23,090 bases of DNA from NCBI GenBank assembly GCA_016781775.1, contig JADDPR010000457.1, positions 1-23,090 of the forward strand, read 5' to 3'. Positions 22,150 through 23,090 of the stretch are shown here, in pieces (position 1 is the first letter of the stretch; every line of letters starts with the position of its first letter). The notes under the pieces were generated by a model. It ran no database searches. It was given only the letters and a program-made list of their open reading frames with translations, and was not told the DNA's origin. The DNA is from Rubrobacter sp. Its GTDB lineage: Bacteria > Actinomycetota > Rubrobacteria > Rubrobacterales > Rubrobacteraceae. Made by a program: the position numbers and the translations under genes.

Positions 22150-23090
22150 GTGCCCGGCAACCTCTGCGACGTCCCGGGCGTGCTCGTGGGGCACGCCACG
22201 GACGCTATCGGCATGACTGGCTGTACGGCGGTCCTCTTCGACCGGCCCGCCGTCGTTGGCGTCGACGTCAGGGGCTCGTCGCCGGAGACGCGCGGGACGG
22301 CCGGGCTCGGGCAGACCGGGATCGTGCGTCACAGGCAGGGCATCCTCCTGACCGGCGGGAGCGCCTTCGGGCTCTCGGCGACGGACGGCATGATCCGCTA
22401 CTTGGAAGAGCGCGGCATCGGCCTCGACGTCGGGGTCGCCCGCATCCCCCTCGTCTCGGCTGCCGTCCTCTTCGACCTCGGGGTCGGCTCCGCCGACGCT
22501 CGCCCGGACGCCACGATGGGCTATGAGGCCGCCGCCTCGGCCAGGAGCGGCGCCTTCGCCGAGGGGAGCGTTGGGGCGGGCACGGGGGCCAGCGTGGGGA
22601 ATATCCTGGGCACGGAGTGGGCGATGAAGGGCGGGCTAGGTACGGCCTCGGCGCGGCCCGGGGGTGCGGACGAGGGCCTGATCGTCGCGGCGCTCGTCGC
22701 GGTGAACGCCTTCGGCGACGTCCGGGACCCGGGAACCGGCGCGACCCTGGCGGGCCCACGCCTCGATGGCGGCGCTCTGGGGGATACGGTAGAGCTTCTG
22801 CCGGCGGCTGCCGCGAGGGTAAAGTGGGGCGAGAACACCACCCTGGGGGTCGTCGCGACAAACGCTCGACTGAACACCTCGCAGGTCCAGAAGGTGGCGG
22901 AGATGGCCCACGACGGCCTCGCCCGCACCATAAGCCCGGTCCACACCACGGTCGACGGGGACCTCGTCTTCGCCGCCGCCCTCGGCGAGGTCGATGCCAC
23001 GACGGATGTCGTCGGGGCGTGGGGGGCGCGCGTGCTCTCCGAGGCCGTCGTTCGGGCCGTCCATTCCGCGAAAGGCCTCCCCGGCCTCCC
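22150..23090 (+). CDS. P1/S58-family peptidase (DmpA-like), partial at the window edge
   Basis: Self-processing N-terminal-nucleophile aminopeptidase family (DmpA, BapA, ThnT). The frame opens at GTG 22150 and runs off the end after 313 codons with no stop. Marks: DVPGVLVGHAT (7-17), LTGGSAFGLSATDGMI (67-82), AVLFDLGVG (105-113), VGAGTGASVG (141-150), MKGGLGTAS (159-167), and ENTTLGVVATNA (228-239). By comparison with ThnT, cleavage before the first Thr of NTT (Asn229-Thr230) should free the nucleophile. ISPVHTTVDGDLVF (261-274) follows as usual. The start lacks a good ribosome-binding site. Only a short C-terminal piece should be missing. Confidence 0.9.
   Translation, partial: MPGNLCDVPGVLVGHATDAIGMTGCTAVLFDRPAVVGVDVRGSSPETRGTAGLGQTGIVRHRQGILLTGGSAFGLSATDGMIRYLEERGIGLDVGVARIPLVSAAVLFDLGVGSADARPDATMGYEAAASARSGAFAEGSVGAGTGASVGNILGTEWAMKGGLGTASARPGGADEGLIVAALVAVNAFGDVRDPGTGATLAGPRLDGGALGDTVELLPAAAARVKWGENTTLGVVATNARLNTSQVQKVAEMAHDGLARTISPVHTTVDGDLVFAAALGEVDATTDVVGAWGARVLSEAVVRAVHSAKGLPGL

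Noticed and set aside
1..23090. CRISPR arrays, insertion sequences, integrase genes, toxin-antitoxin or defence genes
   Set aside because: Looked for and not seen: no spaced repeats, no transposase motifs, no inverted-terminal-repeat pairs, and the genes are ordinary metabolic and housekeeping genes.

Overview
This is a dense, high-GC stretch of bacterial chromosome with almost every gene on the + strand. The mix of genes (actinobacterial haem genes, a futalosine-type menaquinone set, a decaprenyl-phosphate phosphoribosyltransferase, TatA/TatC, and an archaeal-type topoisomerase I with a Lys/Ala-rich tail) suggests a deep-branching actinomycete of the Rubrobacter kind. That assignment is inferred from gene content and family resemblance; no marker gene settles it.

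Layout. (1) 1-260: a selenocysteine tRNA (anticodon TCA), then a 150-base leader that folds well on paper and ends in a hairpin holding the ribosome-binding site of moaC (molybdenum cofactor). (2) 711-7542: a tetrapyrrole operon in pathway order, with overlapping or nearly abutting genes: sirC, hemA, hemC, a cobA-hemD fusion, hemB, and, after an 83-base gap with a possible promoter, hemL. It runs from glutamyl-tRNA to uroporphyrinogen III and on to sirohydrochlorin. (3) 7520-12171: two unrecognised ORFs, then a menaquinone block: menG, a long-chain polyprenyl diphosphate synthase, a 45-residue CxxC protein, mqnA (broken by a one-base frameshift in this sequence) and a probable aminodeoxyfutalosine deaminase. 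(4) 12196-14151: a membrane-anchored TPR protein, tatA and tatC. (5) 14381-16282: a UbiA-family phosphoribosyltransferase and a PF03706-type membrane protein, likely involved in lipid-linked sugar handling. (6) 16359-18575: archaeal-type topA, apparently leaderless, closed by a strong terminator hairpin. (7) 18748-22142: a PuuD-like glutamine amidotransferase, then tmk-holB-yaaT, an arrangement that resembles the Bacillus order tmk...holB-yaaT. (8) 22150-end: a P1/S58 self-processing peptidase cut by the window edge.

No CRISPR array, insertion sequence, phage gene or defence island was seen, and no obviously new multi-gene system. The points most worth attention are the tRNA-Sec with a shortened T arm, the structured moaC leader, two genes whose best start looks like ATC behind a well-placed Shine-Dalgarno, the mqnA frameshift, the small CxxC protein, the archaeal-type topA, and a TatC lacking a normally critical glutamate. 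No gene-free stretch exceeds 300 bases.
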